Shown: in pieces, positions 1 through 9,146 of the stretch | Position numbering within the stretch: the stretch's first letter is position 1 | Layout of the letters: the number at the start of each line of letters is the position of its first letter | NCBI GenBank assembly: GCA_049437325.1 | Contig: JBMTIM010000008.1 | Span: 1 to 64,000, forward strand | DNA length: 64,000 nt | Source of the DNA: UBA11606 sp049437325 | Lineage (GTDB): Bacteria; Actinomycetota; Acidimicrobiia; Acidimicrobiales; Aldehydirespiratoraceae | Direction of reading: 5' to 3' | Notes under the pieces: generated by a model | Databases searched by the model: none | Told to the model about the DNA's origin: nothing | Seen by the model: the letters and a program-made list of their open reading frames with translations, nothing else | Program-made: the position numbers and the translations under genes

Positions 1-16
1 CAGCTGATCGAGAAGA

Positions 17-250
17 TCAGACCTCGATGAAGATGCACTCGCCGGGGCACTCCTCAGCGGATTCGATCGTGGCCTCTTCCTGGCCAGCCGGCACGACGGC
101 GAGACCCTCCGGTCCACCCGGATCCGAGAAGATCTTGTCGCCTTCCTTCACGTAGGCCAGCCCGTCGTCGAGCAACGTGAACACGTCGGGGGCGATCTCC
201 TCGCACAGTCCGTCACCAGTGCAGAGATCTTGGTCGATCCAAACCTTCAT
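17..250 (-). CDS. Single-cluster ferredoxin
   Basis: A 77-residue small ferredoxin, an electron carrier of the kind that often serves cytochromes P450 or other oxidoreductases in actinobacteria. Cysteines sit at 10, 16, 68 and 72. The first motif reads C-x2-D-x2-C (Asp13 where a classical 4Fe-4S ferredoxin has its second Cys) and the last ligand is followed by Pro (C68-P). That pattern is typical of 3Fe-4S or Asp-ligated 4Fe-4S proteins; Cys72 is extra. The protein is acidic. The ATG follows a GAGG about 11 bases upstream. It is divergent from arc and no redox partner gene lies beside it, so its partner is unknown. Confidence 0.85.
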   Translation of the reverse strand: MKVWIDQDLCTGDGLCEEIAPDVFTLLDDGLAYVKEGDKIFSDPGGPEGLAVVPAGQEEATIESAEECPGECIFIEV

Positions 251-311
251 GTGCGTTTCATCCTCACACTTCGATGCTCACCCAACCCTCGGGCTCGCTG
301 ACTCGGATCAC

Positions 312-317
312 AGTGTA
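312..317 (-). promoter_or_regulatory. Probable -10 box for the ferredoxin gene
   Basis: TACACT on the minus strand, giving a leader of about 55 bases. A clear -35 is not visible. Confidence 0.35.
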
Positions 318-435
318 TCGGCGGACGTGCGCCTCTCACGACACGGGCGATGCACGATCTGTCATCCTCGGCGACGGCGCAGTACGGCCCTGCGCTTGCG
401 TCTCGCAGCGCTGCCCAGAAGGATGTCGCCCGGTC

Positions 436-466
436 TAGGGTGAGGCCGCATCGGACGAACGGAGGG
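436..466 (+). promoter_or_regulatory. Probable arc promoter and ribosome binding site
   Basis: TAGGGT at 436-441 matches the -10 word seen before several genes here. It predicts a start near 448, leaving a short leader that carries GGAGGG at 461-466, four bases before the GTG at 471. This gene is therefore leadered, unlike dop and pafA. Confidence 0.5.
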
Positions 467-470
467 TTCC

Positions 471-2210
471 GTGGACGACCAGAGCGCAGAGGCAGAGATC
501 AACCGCTTGCGGATGGTCGCCGCCGGGTTGGAAGACGAAGTCACCGCCCTGCGCCGCCGCCTCCAGGATTCGCCGAAGCGGGTCCGAACGCTCGAGGAGC
601 GCCTGATGGAGACCAAGGGCCAACTGGCGCAGGCGGTCTCACAGAACGAGAAACTTTCTTACACGTTGCGAGAGGCCCGCGAGCACATCGCAACGTTGCG
701 TGACGAGGTCGACAAGCTCACCCAGCCACCATCGGGGTATGGAACCGTCCTCGGAATCAACGACGACGAAACCATCGACGTGCATGCCGGTGGTCGCAAG
801 ATGCGGGTTGCCGTTCAGCCCGACCTACGCGGCACGCTCGAACGCGGTCAGGAAGTGGTCCTCAACGAGTCGTTCAATGTCGTGCTGGCCCGAGGCCATG
901 AGCGCACCGGCGAAGTCGCCACCATCAAGGAACTGTTGGACGACGGTGTGCGAGCGACCGTCGTCGGGCGTGCCGACGAGAACCGCGTGGTCGATCTCAG
1001 CGATGCAGTGCGGGCTGCACCACTGCGCTCCGGCGACACCGTCCTGATCGAGCCCCGCGCCGGCATCGTCCTCGAGCGGCTCCCTCGGCCCGAGGTCGAG
1101 GACCTCGTCCTCGAGGAGGTGCCCGACGTGTCGTACACCGACGTGGGTGGACTCGATGCCCAGATCGAGCAGATCACCGATGCCGTCGAGTTGCCGTTCC
1201 TCCACCAGGCGCTCTTCGCCGAGTACGACCTTCCCGCTCCCAAGGGAATTCTGTTGTACGGGCCCCCTGGCTGCGGCAAGACGCTGATCGCAAAAGCCGT
1301 TGCGAACAGCCTCGCAAAGAAAGTGGCCGAGGTGTCGGGCGGTGACGAGGCCCGAAGCTTCTTTCTCAACATCAAGGGCCCGGAGCTTCTGAACAAATAT
1401 GTCGGTGAGACCGAGCGCCAGATCCGGCTCGTGTTCCAGCGTGCTCGCGAGAAGAGCGAGGAGGGGTGGCCGGTCATCGTTTTCTTCGACGAGATGGAGT
1501 CCTTGTTCCGCACTCGGGGCAGCGGCATCAGCTCCGACATCGAATCCACGATCGTTCCGCAACTTCTGGCCGAGATCGACGGTGTCGAAACACTCCGCAA
1601 CGTGATCGTCATCGGTGCGTCCAATCGCGAGGACCTCATCGATCCCGCAATTCTGCGCCCCGGTCGCCTCGACGTGAAGATCAAGATCGAACGCCCCGAC
1701 GAGGAAGCGGCCTCGTCGATCTTCGGTCGCTATCTCACCACCGACCTTCCGATCGATGCCGGGATGGTCGAGACGATCGGGGGTGGCGATCCCGACAAGG
1801 CGGTGCGGGCGATGATCGAAGAGACCGTCCGGGAGATGTACCGGGACGACGACGCCAACCGATTCCTGGAAGTCACCTATCAGAACGGGGACAAGGAAGT
1901 CATGTTCTTCAAGGACTTCAGTTCCGGCGCCATGATCGAAAACATCGTTCGTCGCGGCAAGAAACTCGCAATCAAACGGCAGATCGCCACCGGCAGTCGC
2001 GGGATTCGAACCGAGGACCTCCTGACCTCGATTCGACAGGAGTTCAAGGAGCACGAGGACCTGCCCAACACCACCAACCCGGACGACTGGGCAAAGATCT
2101 CGGGGAAGAAGGGTGAGCGAATCGTCTATGTGCGGACGCTGATCAGCAACGACGACGATGCTGGGGGCGGAAAGTCGATCGACTCTGTCACGACCGGCCA
2201 ATACCTCTAG
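471..2210 (+). CDS. arc: Proteasome-associated AAA+ ATPase (ARC/Mpa)
   Basis: 579-residue hexameric ATPase that recognises pupylated proteins, unfolds them and feeds them to the 20S proteasome. Residues 1-85 are a charged coiled coil (the Pup-binding part in the family), about 90-205 match the tandem OB region, and the AAA domain follows with Walker A GPPGCGKT at 264-271 and Walker B VIVFFDE at 335-341. The C-terminus is GQYL, the penultimate-Tyr tail that docks into the proteasome alpha ring in Mycobacterium Mpa. The length is normal for the family. The GTG start is chosen for its GGAGGG. Its usual neighbour dop lies 7 kb downstream, separated by a transporter operon and alr. Confidence 0.97.
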   Translation: MDDQSAEAEINRLRMVAAGLEDEVTALRRRLQDSPKRVRTLEERLMETKGQLAQAVSQNEKLSYTLREAREHIATLRDEVDKLTQPPSGYGTVLGINDDETIDVHAGGRKMRVAVQPDLRGTLERGQEVVLNESFNVVLARGHERTGEVATIKELLDDGVRATVVGRADENRVVDLSDAVRAAPLRSGDTVLIEPRAGIVLERLPRPEVEDLVLEEVPDVSYTDVGGLDAQIEQITDAVELPFLHQALFAEYDLPAPKGILLYGPPGCGKTLIAKAVANSLAKKVAEVSGGDEARSFFLNIKGPELLNKYVGETERQIRLVFQRAREKSEEGWPVIVFFDEMESLFRTRGSGISSDIESTIVPQLLAEIDGVETLRNVIVIGASNREDLIDPAILRPGRLDVKIKIERPDEEAASSIFGRYLTTDLPIDAGMVETIGGGDPDKAVRAMIEETVREMYRDDDANRFLEVTYQNGDKEVMFFKDFSSGAMIENIVRRGKKLAIKRQIATGSRGIRTEDLLTSIRQEFKEHEDLPNTTNPDDWAKISGKKGERIVYVRTLISNDDDAGGGKSIDSVTTGQYL

Positions 2211-2269
2211 CCAGCGCCGCAGATCGCCCCCACACGACTCGGGTACCGGGGGCGGGGACACGCACCCGG

Positions 2270-2298
2270 TTTCGCTCGCCCGATTCTGGGACTATCCT
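2270..2298 (+). promoter_or_regulatory. Probable promoter of the aap operon
   Basis: TTTCGC (2270-2275), a 17-base spacer and TATCCT (2293-2298) precede a leader of about 34 bases that contains GGAGGA at 2325-2330. Confidence 0.45.
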
Positions 2299-2338
2299 CC
2301 AGCCGTCCCGAGTGGGACAACACTGGAGGAATTCAACT

Positions 2339-3460
2339 ATGCGCAAGGACTTCTTGCTCCGGCTTCTGGCCGTCATTCTCGGATTCACTCTCGTTGCCGC
2401 TGCATGCAGCGACGACGACGGTGACGGCGGTGACGCGGCGGCTGACGACGCGGCTGACGACAGCAGCGACGACACCGTCGAGGCAACGCAGGGCGACAGC
2501 GACCTGCTTGTCGAGATCCAGGACCGTGGCGAACTCAACTGCGGTGTCTCGACCGTCTCGATCGGCTTCGCCGTTCAGGACTCCGACGGCATCTACCAGG
2601 GCTTCGACGCCGACTTCTGTCGTGCGACAGCGGTGGCGATCCTCGGCGATGCCGGGGCGATCAACATCATCGGCCTGACGGCTGCGGAGCGCTTCACCGC
2701 CGTCCAGACCGGTCAGGTCGACCTGCTCCATCGCAACACCACGTGGACCCAGAGCCGTGACTCCGACGTCGGTATGGACTTCGGTCCCACGACGTACTTC
2801 GACGGTCAGCAGTTGATGGCACGAGCAAGCGACGGCTTCTCGAACGCAAGCGGCGTTGCCGACATCGACGGTGCAGTCGTGTGCACCAACGCAGGCACCA
2901 CGACCGAGAAGAACATCGCCGAGGCTGCCGACCTGCTGGGCATCACCATCACGCTCAACACGTTCGAAGACTTCGACATCGTCACGCAGAACTTCATCGA
3001 CGGCGCGTGTGACGTCATCACCACCGACGGCTCCGGCCTCGTCGGGCGGAAGGCCGAACAGCAGCCCGCCGGTGAGGAGTGGGTCATCTTCCCGGGTGCT
3101 CCGATTTCCAAGGAGCCGCTCGGCCCGACCTACGGCCAGAACCAGTCCCGCTTCGCGGACGTCGTCAACTGGACCGTGTACGCAATGCTCATCGCTGATG
3201 AGTACGGCGTGAACCAGGCCAACGTCGACAGCTTCCTCGATGCCGAGGGCGAGCTCGGCCGAATCCTCGGTGTCGGTGACGACGAGGTGCAGTCCGCCAT
3301 GGGCATTGCCCCGGACGCCTTCTACCAGGTCATCAAGCAGGTTGGTTCCTACAGCGACCTGTGGGAGCGTCACCTCGCACCCCTCGGCCTGAGCCTCGAG
3401 GGCACGGTCAACGATCTGCACACCAACGGCGGCCTCATGTACCCGCCGCCGGCGCGCTGA
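2339..3460 (+). CDS. aapJ: Amino-acid ABC transporter substrate-binding lipoprotein
   Basis: 373-residue family 3 solute-binding protein of the AapJ/BztA type, which captures L-amino acids outside the membrane. A lipoprotein signal is clear: RK at the start, a hydrophobic stretch, then VAAAC with the lipid-anchored Cys at 23. An Asp-rich linker follows, then the binding domain beginning near GELNCGVS. The ATG at 2339 has GGAGGA eight bases upstream; an earlier in-frame start would spoil the signal peptide. It heads a four-gene set in the order of rhizobial aapJQMP and is followed by a strong RNA hairpin. The substrate range (general L-amino acids, perhaps Glu/Gln/Asp) is inferred from family and operon order. 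Confidence 0.88.
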   Translation: MRKDFLLRLLAVILGFTLVAAACSDDDGDGGDAAADDAADDSSDDTVEATQGDSDLLVEIQDRGELNCGVSTVSIGFAVQDSDGIYQGFDADFCRATAVAILGDAGAINIIGLTAAERFTAVQTGQVDLLHRNTTWTQSRDSDVGMDFGPTTYFDGQQLMARASDGFSNASGVADIDGAVVCTNAGTTTEKNIAEAADLLGITITLNTFEDFDIVTQNFIDGACDVITTDGSGLVGRKAEQQPAGEEWVIFPGAPISKEPLGPTYGQNQSRFADVVNWTVYAMLIADEYGVNQANVDSFLDAEGELGRILGVGDDEVQSAMGIAPDAFYQVIKQVGSYSDLWERHLAPLGLSLEGTVNDLHTNGGLMYPPPAR

Positions 3461-3481
3461 TCCGCTAGGTACGAACACATC

Positions 3482-3525
3482 CCGAACGCACTTCCGGGTC
3501 GAAACCGGCCCGGGAGTGCGTTCGG
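3482..3525. promoter_or_regulatory. Long intercistronic hairpin after aapJ
   Basis: Arms 3482-3498 and 3509-3525 pair over 17 bp with one G-U wobble around a 10-base loop. No U-run follows, so this looks like an mRNA-stabilising or partial-termination element. In ABC transporter operons such a hairpin commonly keeps binding-protein mRNA in excess over permease mRNA. Confidence 0.65.
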
Positions 3526-3619
3526 ACACTTCGGTCATGTTGCCGGGCGGCCGTGACCGGTGCGATGCCACCGAACACGGTGTCGCGCGTCTGACAGAGC
3601 TGTCTTGGGGGGCTTCTCG

Positions 3620-5197
3620 GTGACCGACACACAACCGTCACTTCAGGTCGCTGCGTCGGCCAAGCCGCCCTTCTACCGTGACGCAACCGTCGTCAAGTGG
3701 CTGGTTCAGGTTGCGACACTTGCGGTGACGCTCTTCGCCATCGCCTTCCTCGTCCGAGAAGCGGGCGACAGTCTGCGGGCAAAGTCGATCCAGACCGGTT
3801 TCGGCTTTCTCGAGGTCGATCCAGCCATCTCGCTGGGCGAGGGCATCGACACCGACCCGGCAACCGGCGGGCGCGCCCTCTGGGTCGGCATGGTCAACAC
3901 CATTCGGATGGCCGTTGCGGGCATCGCTCTCGCCACCATTCTCGGGACGCTGATCGGGATCGGTCGCCTCTCCAGCAACTGGCTCGTGGCCAAGCTGGCC
4001 AGTGCATTCATCGAGTACATGCGGAACATCCCGCTTCTCGTGCACATCATTTTGTTCTTCGTGACCATCGCCGTGGTGTTCCCGGAGTTCGGCGAGGACG
4101 TCGACCCGGTGAGCGGTGAGGTCACCCAGGGGCCGTGGAGCGGCGTACTCCATGTCTCGAACAAAGGCTTCTCGGTACCGAGAGTCCACATCGACGACGG
4201 CTTCTACCAGTGGACGATCATCATGGTGCTCGGCTGCTTCGCTGCGCGCTGGATCGCCAAGCAACGCCACGCCGCGCAAGATCGAAGCGGCCGCGAGACC
4301 TACCCCGTGCTCACTGCGCTCGGCGTCGTCACGGCGTTCGGTGCCGTCGGCTGGTTCATCCATCCGATCTTCGGCTTTGTGGGCGACGCCGTCTTCGCCC
4401 CGATTCGGGACCTGATCGGTGCAACACCTCCGAACCTGGTCCAACTGCTGCTGTGTGCAGCGGCGGTCGTCGCAGCCGGACTGTGGATCAAGCGCTTCTT
4501 CGATGCACGCCGCACGCCCGGCGATTCGGCGAAGCTCACCGACGACGATTGGTTCCGAGTCATCTTCGCCGGGGTTGCGGCAGCGCTCGCGTGCGTCGTT
4601 TTCCTCGTGCTGTGGCCCGGACTCTCGAGTTGGCTGGTGAACTCGGGGCGCGATCTCTTCGATGTGCTCGCCAACAAATTCGGGGAGGGACGCGGCAGTG
4701 TGAGCGACGACCCCCCATTCAGCGTGAGCATGCCCGACATCGAAAAGCGCGGGAACTTCGCCAACATGGGGCCATCGGGCCTGAACCTCACGCAGGGTTT
4801 CGCGGCCGTGTTCTTCGGAGTCGTCCTCTACACCGCCGCATTCATCGCCGAAATCGTCCGCGGAGGCATTCTTGCCGTCCCGAAAGGTCAGACGGAAGCG
4901 GCTCAGGCCATCGGTTTGCGGCGCTCCACCATGTTGCGCCGTGTGATTCTTCCCCAAGCGTTCCGGGTAAGCCTCCCACCGCTGGGCAACCAGTACCTCA
5001 ACCTCACGAAAAACACATCGCTCGCCATCGCAGTCGGCTACACCGACGTCGTTCAGGTTGGTCAGACGATCTTCAACCAGACGGGTCGCAGTCTCGAGGT
5101 TTTCATCATCTGGATGCTCTTCTACCTGGCCTGTTCGCTCACGATCAGTGTCGTGGTCAATTTCTTCAACGTCCGTCTCAAGATCGTGGAGCGCTGA
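3620..5197 (+). CDS. aapQ: Amino-acid ABC transporter permease (AapQ-like)
   Basis: 525-residue integral membrane permease of the polar amino-acid (HisM/AapQ) family. A hydrophobic segment near residue 30, a helix pair around 95-155, a soluble insertion and a second membrane part are visible. Near the C-terminus the cytoplasmic EAA loop (EAAQAIGLRRS...LPQAFRVSLPP) contacts the ATPase. AapQ is usually about 400 residues, so this copy is longer; the extra length lies between the first TM pair and the EAA half and contains additional helices. The GTG at 3620 is preceded by a G-run at 3607-3612 and gives a cleaner N-terminus than the upstream ATG. It ends one base before the aapM ATG, so the two are translationally coupled. 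Confidence 0.87.
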   Translation: MTDTQPSLQVAASAKPPFYRDATVVKWLVQVATLAVTLFAIAFLVREAGDSLRAKSIQTGFGFLEVDPAISLGEGIDTDPATGGRALWVGMVNTIRMAVAGIALATILGTLIGIGRLSSNWLVAKLASAFIEYMRNIPLLVHIILFFVTIAVVFPEFGEDVDPVSGEVTQGPWSGVLHVSNKGFSVPRVHIDDGFYQWTIIMVLGCFAARWIAKQRHAAQDRSGRETYPVLTALGVVTAFGAVGWFIHPIFGFVGDAVFAPIRDLIGATPPNLVQLLLCAAAVVAAGLWIKRFFDARRTPGDSAKLTDDDWFRVIFAGVAAALACVVFLVLWPGLSSWLVNSGRDLFDVLANKFGEGRGSVSDDPPFSVSMPDIEKRGNFANMGPSGLNLTQGFAAVFFGVVLYTAAFIAEIVRGGILAVPKGQTEAAQAIGLRRSTMLRRVILPQAFRVSLPPLGNQYLNLTKNTSLAIAVGYTDVVQVGQTIFNQTGRSLEVFIIWMLFYLACSLTISVVVNFFNVRLKIVER

Positions 5198-5198
5198 G

Positions 5199-7136
5199 AT
5201 GAGCAGCGAACTCGAACACCTTGCCGGAGGGACCGCCGAGCTCATCACCAACGCCGACGAGCGCGAGGCCGAGGAGGCGGCGAGTCGGCCCGATGAACCC
5301 AGCCTCCCGCCGCTCGAGTGGCTCAAGGTCAACCTCTTCTCCTCGGTGTTGAACACCGTCCTCACCATCGTGTTCGGTCTTGCGGGCGTGCTGGCCTACC
5401 AACGACTCCTCAACTGGGCATTCAGCCACGAACGAGAGTGGGACGCCGTTCGCGTCAACATGCGTGCGCTGTTCACCTTCACCTACCCCAGCAGCCAGTA
5501 CGGACGCATCTGGGTGACCCTGGGGATCGTGCTGGCACTCGCCGGGCTGTCACTCGGGCTGAGTCGGATGGTCGGACAGGGCTTCTCCCTCAAGCGCATC
5601 AGTACCTGGTGCATGGCCTGGGGAGGCGCAGTGATCGCCGGCATCCTGCTGGTGCAGCCGCATGCCAAACGCTCGCCAGATGGTGAGGTCCTGCTCGATG
5701 CCGACTTCGAACCGGTGCGCGAGTCATTCGGAACAGCAATGGCCGACCGGGGCTGGTGGTGGCTCGTCGGGGTCGTCTTGTTCGCCGTCGGCTTGGCCCT
5801 CTGGGTCGTCCTCGGGGACGTCAAGCGCCGCACGACCTTCGTCGGTGCCGTTCCCTTCACGTTGGGTGTCCTCGCATTCGCCGTATCGACGCTGTGGTGG
5901 TTCCACTGGGGCAACTACGGCCAGCAGGGCGACATCATCGAGCCGGGGCGGACCGTCAAGGACAGTGCCAAGCTTCCCTGGACCGTGATGTGGCTCGTCC
6001 TGACCGGCGCCTATCTCCTCGGACGGCGATTCGCCACAATGGACAGGGCAGGATCAATTCGAGTCGTGCTCAACGTCTCGTGGCTGTTGGCACCGTTCAT
6101 CACCTTCTGGGTGATCTTGCGCGATCCGCAGATCGACTACGCCCACGTCGTGTCGACCGATCTACCGATGGCGCTCGGGTTCATGATCGGTGGTGGGGCG
6201 GTGCTCTACTTCCTCACCAAACCGGGCGTGGGTGAAGTCGGCCGAATCGTCGGTGTCGGCTTGTTCGGCCTTGCGATCTTCAACTGGGTTGCCGCCTTCT
6301 TCGGCGTGTATCCGATGCTCCAGAAGGCCCGGATCAGTTTCCTCCTGCTCGCCCTCGTGGCGCTCGCCGCACACAACTTTGCCGGCGAGCGATCGCAGCG
6401 CCTTCGGTTCGTCTGCGCGTGGGCAGGTGTGATGGCGATGCTTCACTACCTCGTCACCATGATCAATGCGCCATCGACCGTGGATGCTCCCGACGAGTTC
6501 GTCGGTGGCTTCCTCGTGACGGTGTACATCGCAGTCTTCACGATGATCTTCTCGTTCCCGCTGGGCATCCTTTTGGCCCTGGGACGCACGTCGACGCTGC
6601 CGATCTTCCGCGTCCTCTCGACGATCTACATCGAGACCGTGCGAGGGGTGCCGTTCATCACCATCCTCTTCTTCTTCTCGACGTTCCTGAACATCTTCCT
6701 CCCCGACGGCATGGAGATCGAGCAGCTGGCCGCCGCCGGACTCGGCTTTGCCCTGTTCTCGGCTGCCTACCTCGCCGAGAACATTCGGGGTGGCCTTCAG
6801 GCGGTGCGACGCGGACAGTACGAAGCATCCGATGCGCTCGGGCTCACCACCGTGCAACGAACGGGCTTCATCGTGCTGCCCCAGGCGCTGCGGGTCTCGA
6901 TCCCGCCGTTGGTCGGCGCAACCATCTCGACATTCAAAGAGACATCGCTGCTCGCCATCATCGGCATCATCGATTTCCTTCGAGTCGCCAACTCGGTGAT
7001 CCCCGGCCAGACCGTTTTCCTCGGTGTGCGGATGGAGGGCCTGCTCTTCGTCTGCATGATCTACTGGATCGGCGCCTACGGCATGTCCAAGTTCAGCCAA
7101 CGACTCGAGCGCCATCTCGGCGTCGGAGAACACTGA
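5199..7136 (+). CDS. aapM: Large amino-acid ABC transporter permease (AapM-like)
   Basis: 645-residue permease partner of the preceding gene, starting at ATG one base after its stop. The last roughly 230 residues are a normal HisM-type permease with the EAA loop (EASDALGLTTVQR...LPQALRVSIPP) and the family ending. In front of them I count about ten further hydrophobic segments between residues 45 and 410 (first LKVNLFSSVLNTVLTIVF, later VGLFGLAIFNWVAAFFG). Typical AapM proteins are 380-430 residues, so this is an unusual expansion rather than a frameshift: the frame is continuous and codon use is uniform. Function in L-amino-acid import is inferred from family and operon. Confidence 0.85.
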   Translation: MSSELEHLAGGTAELITNADEREAEEAASRPDEPSLPPLEWLKVNLFSSVLNTVLTIVFGLAGVLAYQRLLNWAFSHEREWDAVRVNMRALFTFTYPSSQYGRIWVTLGIVLALAGLSLGLSRMVGQGFSLKRISTWCMAWGGAVIAGILLVQPHAKRSPDGEVLLDADFEPVRESFGTAMADRGWWWLVGVVLFAVGLALWVVLGDVKRRTTFVGAVPFTLGVLAFAVSTLWWFHWGNYGQQGDIIEPGRTVKDSAKLPWTVMWLVLTGAYLLGRRFATMDRAGSIRVVLNVSWLLAPFITFWVILRDPQIDYAHVVSTDLPMALGFMIGGGAVLYFLTKPGVGEVGRIVGVGLFGLAIFNWVAAFFGVYPMLQKARISFLLLALVALAAHNFAGERSQRLRFVCAWAGVMAMLHYLVTMINAPSTVDAPDEFVGGFLVTVYIAVFTMIFSFPLGILLALGRTSTLPIFRVLSTIYIETVRGVPFITILFFFSTFLNIFLPDGMEIEQLAAAGLGFALFSAAYLAENIRGGLQAVRRGQYEASDALGLTTVQRTGFIVLPQALRVSIPPLVGATISTFKETSLLAIIGIIDFLRVANSVIPGQTVFLGVRMEGLLFVCMIYWIGAYGMSKFSQRLERHLGVGEH

Positions 7137-7215
7137 TGCAGCACGTGTGTTCGTTCCGACTCGCCTCTCCCACGACTGACGTCACACCCGACCACAACTC
7201 CACGAGGTATTCACC

Positions 7216-7995
7216 ATGAGCTTCAGCGATGCAACGGCGGCCGTGAGCGACGAACTGGCCGCGCGCGACGACATCATCATTTGTGACGGTGTCGACAAGT
7301 GGTACGGAGATTTCCAGGCCCTGAAGCAGGTCTCTGCGAACATCAAGGAGCAGGAGGTCGTCGTCGTACTCGGTCCCTCTGGGTCGGGAAAGTCGACCTG
7401 GATTCGCTGTATCAATCGACTCGAACAACACCAGAGTGGACGAATCGTCGTCGATGGTGTCGAGTTGACGAACGACACCCGCAACATCGAGAAGATCCGG
7501 TCAGAAGTCGGCATGGTGTTCCAGCAGTTCAATCTGTTCCCACACCTGTCGGTTCTCGACAACATCAGCCTGGCCCCGATCTGGGTCCGAAAGCGGCCCC
7601 GGGCAGAGGCCGAACGCCAGGCGCGAGACCTGCTCGAGCGAGTCGGCATCCCCGAGCAGGCCGAAAAGTTCCCCGGCCAGCTGTCCGGTGGTCAGCAGCA
7701 GCGCGTGGCCATCGCCCGTGCCCTTGCGATGGAACCGCGGATCATGCTCTTCGACGAGCCGACGTCGGCATTGGATCCCGAGATGATCAAAGAAGTGCTC
7801 GACGTGATGAAAGAACTTGCCCTCGGCGGTATGACGATGATGGTCGTCACCCACGAGATGGGCTTCGCACGCGAGGTTGCCGATCGCATCATCTTCATGG
7901 AGTCCGGCGAGATCGTGGAGGCCGGCACCCCCGAACACTTCTTCACCAATCCGCAAGAGGATCGGACCAAGCTCTTCCTGTCGCAGATTCTCTGA
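7216..7995 (+). CDS. aapP: Amino-acid ABC transporter ATP-binding protein
   Basis: 259-residue ATPase that powers the AapJQM importer. Walker A GPSGSGKS, Q-loop region FQQFNLFPH, signature LSGGQQQR, Walker B IMLFDEPTSALD and the switch His in VVTHEMGF are all intact. Length and motif spacing match GlnQ/AapP. The ATG at 7216 has a GAGG eight bases upstream, and 79 bases separate it from aapM. It closes the aapJQMP-like unit. No regulator gene lies next to it. Confidence 0.95.
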   Translation: MSFSDATAAVSDELAARDDIIICDGVDKWYGDFQALKQVSANIKEQEVVVVLGPSGSGKSTWIRCINRLEQHQSGRIVVDGVELTNDTRNIEKIRSEVGMVFQQFNLFPHLSVLDNISLAPIWVRKRPRAEAERQARDLLERVGIPEQAEKFPGQLSGGQQQRVAIARALAMEPRIMLFDEPTSALDPEMIKEVLDVMKELALGGMTMMVVTHEMGFAREVADRIIFMESGEIVEAGTPEHFFTNPQEDRTKLFLSQIL

Positions 7996-8034
7996 CGGCT
8001 CGCAGCGGCATTGCACCCAGAGCAGGATGGCGGA

Positions 8035-9132
8035 ATGCAGGTGGGAGCGACCGACGCCGAACTCCACATCGACCTGACCGCGCTGCAGACCAACTGGCAG
8101 CGTTTCCGTGCCCTTGCGCCCCGCTCCACCGTTGCTTCGATGGTGAAGGCGGACGCCTACGGCCTCGGCATGGACCAGGCCGCTCCAGCCCTTGCCGAGG
8201 TCGGCTGCCGGGAGTTCTTCGTTGCCGAACCGGGGGAGGGTATCGCGCTTCGACGCCTGCTCCCCGATGTCGACATCCACGTGTTGGCAGGTGTGGGCCC
8301 CGGCTCCGAAGCGACCTTCGACGAGTATCGCCTCGTGCCGGTGTTGATCTCGCTCGAGCAAGTCGAGCGATGGTCGCGGCACGCCCGCAGCGACGGACAC
8401 AGCCGGGCAGGCACGCTGCACATCGACACCGGCATGAATCGCACCGGACTCGACGCGAACGAGACCGCCACCATCGTGAACGATCCGTCGATACTCGACG
8501 GCATCGAACTCGTCACGGTCATGAGTCACCTTGCGTGTGCCGACGAACCTGCGCACGAGTTGAACAGCCGCCAACGGGAACGATTTGCGCAGATACGCAA
8601 GCATTTCCCGACCGGACGAGCCTCGTTGGCAAACTCCGGTGGTATCGGACTCGGACCCGACTACCACTTCGACCTCGTACGCCCAGGGATCGGGCTGTAC
8701 GGCGTCGACCCCACTCCCGATGGTCGACTGGGCCTCTCACCAGTGGTCACCCTCACGGCCCCGGTGCTGCAGATTCGCACCGCCGCAGCCGGTGACACCG
8801 TCGGCTACGGCGCCACCCGGCGACTTGTCGGCGAGCGCCGGCTGGCCACCCTGGCGGTCGGGTACGGAGACGGCTATCACCGCGCCGCCTCCGACATCGG
8901 TTCGGTTGCCTTCGGCGGCCACCGAGCCCCCATCGTCGGACGGGTCTCGATGGACCTGCTCACCGTCGACATCACCGACCTGCCTGCCGACGTACGCGTC
9001 GAGACCGGAACCAGGGCGGAGCTGATCGGCGAGACGCTCGCCATCCACGAGGTCGCCTCTGCAGCCGGCACGATCGCGTACGAGGTCCTGACGAATCTGG
9101 GCCAACGGTACACACGTTCCTACAGTCGCTAA
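8035..9132 (+). CDS. alr: Alanine racemase
   Basis: 365-residue PLP enzyme converting L- to D-alanine for peptidoglycan. Lys38 in KADAYGLG is the PLP lysine. The C-terminal domain carries VGYGAT, which holds the catalytic Tyr, and the conserved GYGDGY. The ATG at 8035 is chosen because AGGA lies seven bases upstream; a TTG at 8011 is possible but has no ribosome binding site. Its length is usual for the family. It lies between aapP and dop, which is not the place expected from mycobacterial proteasome loci; I see no functional link to pupylation. Confidence 0.95.
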   Translation: MQVGATDAELHIDLTALQTNWQRFRALAPRSTVASMVKADAYGLGMDQAAPALAEVGCREFFVAEPGEGIALRRLLPDVDIHVLAGVGPGSEATFDEYRLVPVLISLEQVERWSRHARSDGHSRAGTLHIDTGMNRTGLDANETATIVNDPSILDGIELVTVMSHLACADEPAHELNSRQRERFAQIRKHFPTGRASLANSGGIGLGPDYHFDLVRPGIGLYGVDPTPDGRLGLSPVVTLTAPVLQIRTAAAGDTVGYGATRRLVGERRLATLAVGYGDGYHRAASDIGSVAFGGHRAPIVGRVSMDLLTVDITDLPADVRVETGTRAELIGETLAIHEVASAAGTIAYEVLTNLGQRYTRSYSR

Positions 9133-9133
9133 G

Positions 9134-9139
9134 TAGGGT
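9134..9139 (+). promoter_or_regulatory. Leaderless -10 box for dop
   Basis: TAGGGT followed by seven bases and the ATG at 9147; no ribosome binding site lies in between. It sits just after the alr stop. Confidence 0.5.
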
Positions 9140-9146
9140 CGCTCCG

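Noticed and set aside
825..2261. Long antisense open frame opposite arc
   Set aside because: High-GC shadow: low-complexity Arg/Asp/Leu composition, no domain, fully inside a well-supported gene. The same holds for other long antisense frames such as 3638-5368, 7501-8667 and 29282-30607.
2339..9132. Transporter-alr block as a recent genomic island
   Set aside because: No integrase, transposase, flanking repeat or tRNA, and composition is like its surroundings.
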